A stretch of DNA of 64,000 bases from Tilletia caries (lineage: Eukaryota; Basidiomycota; Exobasidiomycetes; Tilletiales; Tilletiaceae), in NCBI GenBank assembly GCA_032718865.1, contig JALUTQ010000032.1, forward strand, positions 558,001 to 622,000, in the 5' to 3' direction. Under the pieces are notes generated by a model. It was not told the DNA's origin. It was given only the letters and a program-made list of their open reading frames with translations, and searched no databases. The first letter of the stretch is position 1. Every line of letters starts with the position of its first letter. Positions 59,491-64,000 of this stretch are shown here, one piece after another. The position numbers and the translations under genes are program-made.

Positions 59491-60324
59491 GTTGTTCAGC
59501 TATGTGTGAAAGGGTTTGCTATATATGTAGAGAGAGGAGGCAGGGATGCTGTCGTGCTGTTGCTGGCGAGTCGGTGGTGGTGGTGGTGGTGGTGGTGGTG
59601 GTGGTGGTCGAGCAGACCGCGGAAGAAGCCGAAGGAAAAACTGGATGACGCGCTTCGCTTCTCGGGAAGCGCTTCTGTGAAAAGTGGTCCACTTTTAGAA
59701 AGAGCTTTCTGGTGTGTGTTGAGTGAGTGCGAGCTCTCCGCGAACCAGGAAGGAGATGGGATGCTGCCTGCTCTGCTCGCAGCTTTGCTCCAAGGTCAGC
59801 CAAGGATTACACGCGCGCGCTGCTTCTGGACGCGCTCACGGTCGTTGCGGACGCGCCTCTCAAGCTCTCCCGCCTCGCGGCTGCTCGGATTCTGTGGAAA
59901 AGACGCGGTCAGGTCGCTACTCCCACGCGTCAAGGTGGTCCTGTCTGTGACCCTCCTTTGTGTCTAAGTGAGTGAGTGAGTGCTGAAGCAGGAAATGCTG
60001 CCACTCTGTCGGAAGCTGTGCTGACCATCTCTCCGTCTATGCTGCCAGAGTCACGCCCGCATTGATTGTGTGCGCGTGTCTGTGCTGTGACTGCTGCGTG
60101 TGCGTGCCGTTGCCCGTCGACGCGTGCCTGGGGAAGGTCCCGACGAAACACATCAACAAGGACTTGCATGCCGGAGTTTTCCCTCCGCGACCACCCAAAA
60201 CACGAACGGGAGCCCACATCGACTGATCGACGACGACACACGCGTACTGACACACGCGCTGCCCCTCTGCCACGACCTCCACAGACACACGCTCGGTCCC
60301 AAGTCGCGTCTGACGACCCACGCC
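59491..60324. other. divergent promoter region, SR gene / SET2, with (GGT)n
   Basis: 834 bp with an AT-rich CATATATAG-like element about 30 bp upstream of the SR gene start and a (GGT)13 microsatellite at about 59,572-59,609. No further gene is supported. Confidence 0.55.
59572..59609. repeat. (GGT)n microsatellite
   Basis: About thirteen uninterrupted GGT triplets in the SR gene's upstream region. Confidence 0.9.
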
Positions 60325-63300
60325 ATGTCCGACAATGACGGCGACGTCGCGGCCAAGCAGGAACCCTCCTTGGCCGAATCAGGAGAGATCGAAATAGTCA
60401 TACCTATGCGCTCCTCACATAATGGGACGTCCCTTGTGGCAGAATCCCTCTCTGACCTCTTACCTCCCACCCCTCCTCCCATGGAACAGGACGAGGATTC
60501 TGAGCCGCCGTCACCTCGTCCCAAAGCTTCCCCTGATCGCACCGTAGCTTTTGCCCCCAAAGGCCGAATTGGGCGTGCAAAGGGACCCAAAGTCGAACCA
60601 CAGATCGTCTCTGACTGGCCAATAGCGGAAAACGAGGCCATGTCCACTTTCAAGGAGCTCTCCGGTAACACCTACCAGTCGAAATCCATCGGCAGAAGTC
60701 GCGGCAAGGAGGAAGGGATCGTTTGCGAGTGCACATACCGATTTGGTGAGGATTTTCACCCTCTTTCTTGGGTCTTCTACCGCACCCCATTCTGAAGCTC
60801 ACAGATCCTGTCTGGGCTCACCATCACCATCTATCTCGTCTTTTGGACAGGCCATGATCACCCAAGCGTTGCTTGTGGTCACGATTCGGGCTGCATTAAC
60901 CGCCTCACTCAAGTCGAATGTCTGGAGGAAGAATGCCAAACACATGGATACTGCCAAAATCAAAGGTGAGCAAGCCTCCAGCTTCGTGTGCCTTTGACCA
61001 CTTCTCTAACGCCCAACTCTGAAATCGTATAGATTCCAAAAGAGCGAGTACGCGGACATCGAGATCGTCCTCACTCCGAACAAGGGCTATGGCGTCCGCA
61101 CTCCTGTCGACGTCGAGCGGTGAGTGCTCTCACCCTGGCAAACTGTATTCTCGAACTGCGCAGTTGACAAGTCTCTCCGAACTGTCCAACATAGGGACTC
61201 TTTCATCTACGAATACATTGGCGAGGTCATCAACCACCAATTCTTCCTGAAGCGCATGCAGCAGTATAAGGATGAAGGTATTTGCCACTTCTACTTTATG
61301 ATGCTCCAGCGCGAGGAGTATCTCGATGCCACCAAGAAGGGCGGCAAGGCGCGGTTTCTCAATCACAGTTGCAACCCAAATTGCTACGTCGAGAAGTGGC
61401 AAGTCGGGAAACACATGCGGATGGGCATCTTCGCGCGTCGGGATATTCGAGCTGGCGAGGAACTCACGTTCAACTACAACGTCGATCGATACGGGTGAGT
61501 GTGATGAGGGGAAAAGGGGAACACATTCACAGTTGTGAATGCCTGGCTGACTGTTCTCTGAGCTGCTTTTCCTTTCCGCAGCAACGACGCACAAGACTGC
61601 TTCTGCGGAGAGCCCAACTGTGTTGGCTCTATTGGTGGCAAGAAGCAGACCGACATTGCGACATTTGACGACATCTTCATTGAAGGTGCGTAGTAGCCGC
61701 TCCCGTCCTACTTAACCAAGTACAGTTTCTGACGCACGTCGACCTAATTCTGTTCCTCTCAGCCCTCGGCATTGAAGAGGAAGTGGATGCCCTCGACGCA
61801 AAGGGCAGGAAGGGAAAGAAGGCCAAGCACCTTGATGAAGATTACACTGTGAGTCTATTGAAGCCACCGCACTGGCAGATGCCTGACACGTGCTGACTCC
61901 TGGTGTCATTGTCATCCAGCCTATAATGAGACCGATCCAGATTGAAGAGGCGGGAACGGTAGTCTCGGCCATCAAGCAGGCCACATCCAATCGCCGCGTG
62001 CTCGAAAAGCTGCTGAGCAGAGTCATCATGACAGAGGACGTCATTGTCCAGAAGGCCATGGTACGGCTTCACGGCTTTGTGCTACTGTCCGGTGTCATTG
62101 ATGAATGGCGGGACGAGGCCGACGTCGTTGTACAGGTGCTGCAGTGCCTCGCCCGGTTCCCGCTCGTCAAGAAAAACAAGGTCATCGCAACAGGGGTGGA
62201 CAAGCAAGTCCGTGACCTCCTCCAGGATGGTTCCGACGAGCGGGTACGAACAGTTGCCGACGAGCTCATCAAGGCCTGGGACAAACTGGAGATGGATTTC
62301 GTTATTGCGAAACGCGAGCTCAAAGAGGGCGAATCAAACGATGACTACTTCTTGAGAACGCAAAAGCTCTTGGCACCCTTGGAAGAAGCGCGGGCGCCGG
62401 CCAACGTCTCTACCAATCTACAGGAGATCATCGCTTCGCGGTACTATGTGCCGATAGAGAAAGTTGCGCAACGGCCACGTGTCTTCCAAGACGACTTCCG
62501 ACGAGGGCAACAGGAGTCGATGCCGAAACCTGCTCCTCCACCCGTACCGGCTGGACCCAGTATCGAGGACATCATCCGGGAGGCGACGATAAAGGCGGAG
62601 AGGGAACGGACCGCTGCCGCCGAGGCTGAGAAGCTCGCTGCGGAGAAGCAGAAGAAGGAAGAGATGGAGGCCAAGGAGCGCAAGAAGCGCAAGGCGTTGT
62701 TGAAGAGTTCGAGTGGCGGGAGCGGGAGTCACTCGAGCAGTAAGCGACATCGACATGAAGGCCAACCTTCGTCGTCGTCGTCGTCCCGGCCGGACAAGCG
62801 ACGGAAGTCGGGAGAGGAGTCTTCGTCCTCCGGCAGCGGTTCGGTTGCGAAGCTGGAAAAGAAGCTCGAGTCGCTGGTCGGCGAACTGGTGGTGAACACC
62901 ATGTCAAAAAGCAAAGATAGTCTGGATCGAGATGTGTTCAAGAAGCACGCGAAGGAGGTGAGTTGGAGGTTGCGTAGCATTTATCCATGAACAACAATGC
63001 TTACAAATCTTCTTTGTATTTCTGCGAACACACAGTTGACCAAAACGATTTGCGAGAAGGAGAAGAAGAATCCGAAGAGCTGGCCTCCACCTGATGGCAA
63101 GCTCGAAGCACTCGAAAAGCGAAAGCGGGAGAAGATGAAGGAGTTTGCGGACGAATACATCAAGAAGCTGATCGCCCGTAAGGGCAAGGACGGCCTGCCA
63201 CCCTCCTCCTCGTCGCGGCAATCTACGTCGGCGAACGGACTGGCCGGAGGAGGAGGAGCCGACTCGTTGTTGCCAGCGATCCCGGCGGGTCTGACGACGC

Positions 63301-63638
63301 CTGGTCCGAGCTCCTCGATAGCGTCTACGCCGAGTCTGCAAGCGGGGTCGTCGTCCCTGACTGCGATCAATGCGATATTGTCCGGTTCGAGCGCGACGCC
63401 GATCACGCCGATTGAGGCGGATGGTGAGGCTGATGGGGATGGGGATGTCGAGATGAAGTCGTCACGGTCGCCTTCGGGTTCAGGTTCGCGTTCGGGCTCA
63501 CGCTCACGCTCGCGCTCAGGATCAGGGTCTCGACGGTATCGGTCTGTCACACCGGTGGGATCGGAGGGGCCCGATGTATTGGAAGCGGAAGCGGACATTG
63601 GGCAACCTAGCAAGGATGGTGATCCGCCGCCTGGATGA
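60325..63638 (+). CDS. SET2: histone H3 lysine-36 methyltransferase Set2
   Basis: Eight exons: 60325-60745, 60851-60965, 61033-61119, 61195-61494, 61582-61685, 61763-61848, 61920-62957, 63036-63638, giving 917 aa. Set2 methylates H3K36 co-transcriptionally by riding on the Ser2-phosphorylated Pol II CTD. An AWS zinc domain ([37 protein letters not shown]) occupies about 135-180. The SET domain spans about 186-308 with NHSC at 264-267 and FNY near 302. Post-SET cysteines (CFCGEPNC) are at 314-321. A Set2-type helical regulatory segment (about 372-470) and a Lys/Glu coiled coil follow. The SRI domain is in the region [18 protein letters not shown] to [21 protein letters not shown] find no recognisable WW domain. 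The C-terminus is a Ser/Gly/Arg low-complexity tail. Confidence 0.93.
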
Positions 63639-63834
63639 AATCAATCTCGGATTCCTATCACCAGTTGATGCATTTTGCGAATTTTCATTCTCTACTCTCC
63701 CTCTTTGTCTTACATTTGCAAATGCAACTTCGCCGCTTCGTCCACACCTGGAGGACTGCAGTATATGTACACAGTCCTTTTGCTTTGTCTGACCGCAGAA
63801 GACTGGGATTCAGGTTTCTGATTCTGTACGGCGC

Positions 63835-64000
63835 TCATAGTCGCATCTCGATTGCGCTGGCGACTAGGGCTACAAAGGTCTCCAGATAGGAGCAGAGCGT
63901 GCGTTTGTCGGTCGATGCTGATGATGACGATGAAGCGGTCTGGGATGCGGAGGCAGAGGCAGAGGATGGATTCTCTGCTGTCACTGTTGTTGAGCCGATG
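63835..64000 (-). CDS. 3' end of a serine-rich protein (partial)
   Basis: A minus-strand frame enters from the right window edge and stops at 63835-63837. The visible about 54 residues run from an Ala/Ser-rich stretch (SSASASASQTASSSSSAS) to YLETFVALVASAIEMRL. The pattern of a Ser-rich region plus a moderately hydrophobic end recalls GPI-anchored or cell-wall proteins, but the tail ends in charged residues and is short, so this is uncertain. The rest of the gene is outside the window. Confidence 0.5.
   Translation of the reverse strand, partial: IGSTTVTAENPSSASASASQTASSSSSASTDKRTLCSYLETFVALVASAIEMRL

Overview
The window looks like a nuclear contig from a basidiomycete fungus. Genes are closely packed on both strands. 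Introns are short (mostly 50-100 bp) with GTGAGT/GTAAGT donors, and the proteins are typical fungal forms: a fused GATase-IGPS-PRAI tryptophan enzyme, Set2 and an Asf1-like chaperone. A basidiomycetous yeast or smut-like lineage (for example Ustilaginomycotina) is plausible, but I cannot assign a class from sequence alone. All exon models below were built by hand from splice signals. For every spliced gene the summed exon length is a multiple of three.

Layout. Positions 1-5,156 are repeat-rich and hold no convincing gene: tandem hairpin repeats, a 7-bp microsatellite, a small TA-flanked inverted-repeat element and a tRNA-like relic. Positions 5,157-40,119 are a gene-dense block: a TFIIIC B-block-binding subunit (TFC3-like, 13 exons), a secreted peptide:N-glycanase A-type amidase, EMC1, a short-chain dehydrogenase, a zinc-knuckle disordered protein, an SH3 protein, an NmrA-like reductase, a decayed copy of the dehydrogenase, ASF1, TRP1, dihydrolipoamide dehydrogenase, OPA3 and an acidic repeat protein. 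Positions 40,120-45,458 are gene-poor, with two further non-autonomous DNA-transposon-like elements (TIR plus target duplication) and one orphan reading frame. Positions 45,459-64,000 hold a large SH3-TBC RabGAP, an orphan single-exon protein, a 7-TM orphan, an SR-type RRM protein, SET2, and the 3' end of a serine-rich protein that runs off the window.

The genes are mostly unlinked housekeeping functions: Pol III transcription, ER membrane insertion and glycoprotein processing, histone deposition and H3K36 methylation, tryptophan synthesis and mitochondrial metabolism. No biosynthetic cluster, CRISPR array, virus or toxin system was seen. The most notable structures are a mosaic duplicated block at 29.4-30.26 kb assembled from two loci 4-9 kb away and abutting the ASF1 stop codon, and three different MITE-like elements confined to the two gene-poor zones.
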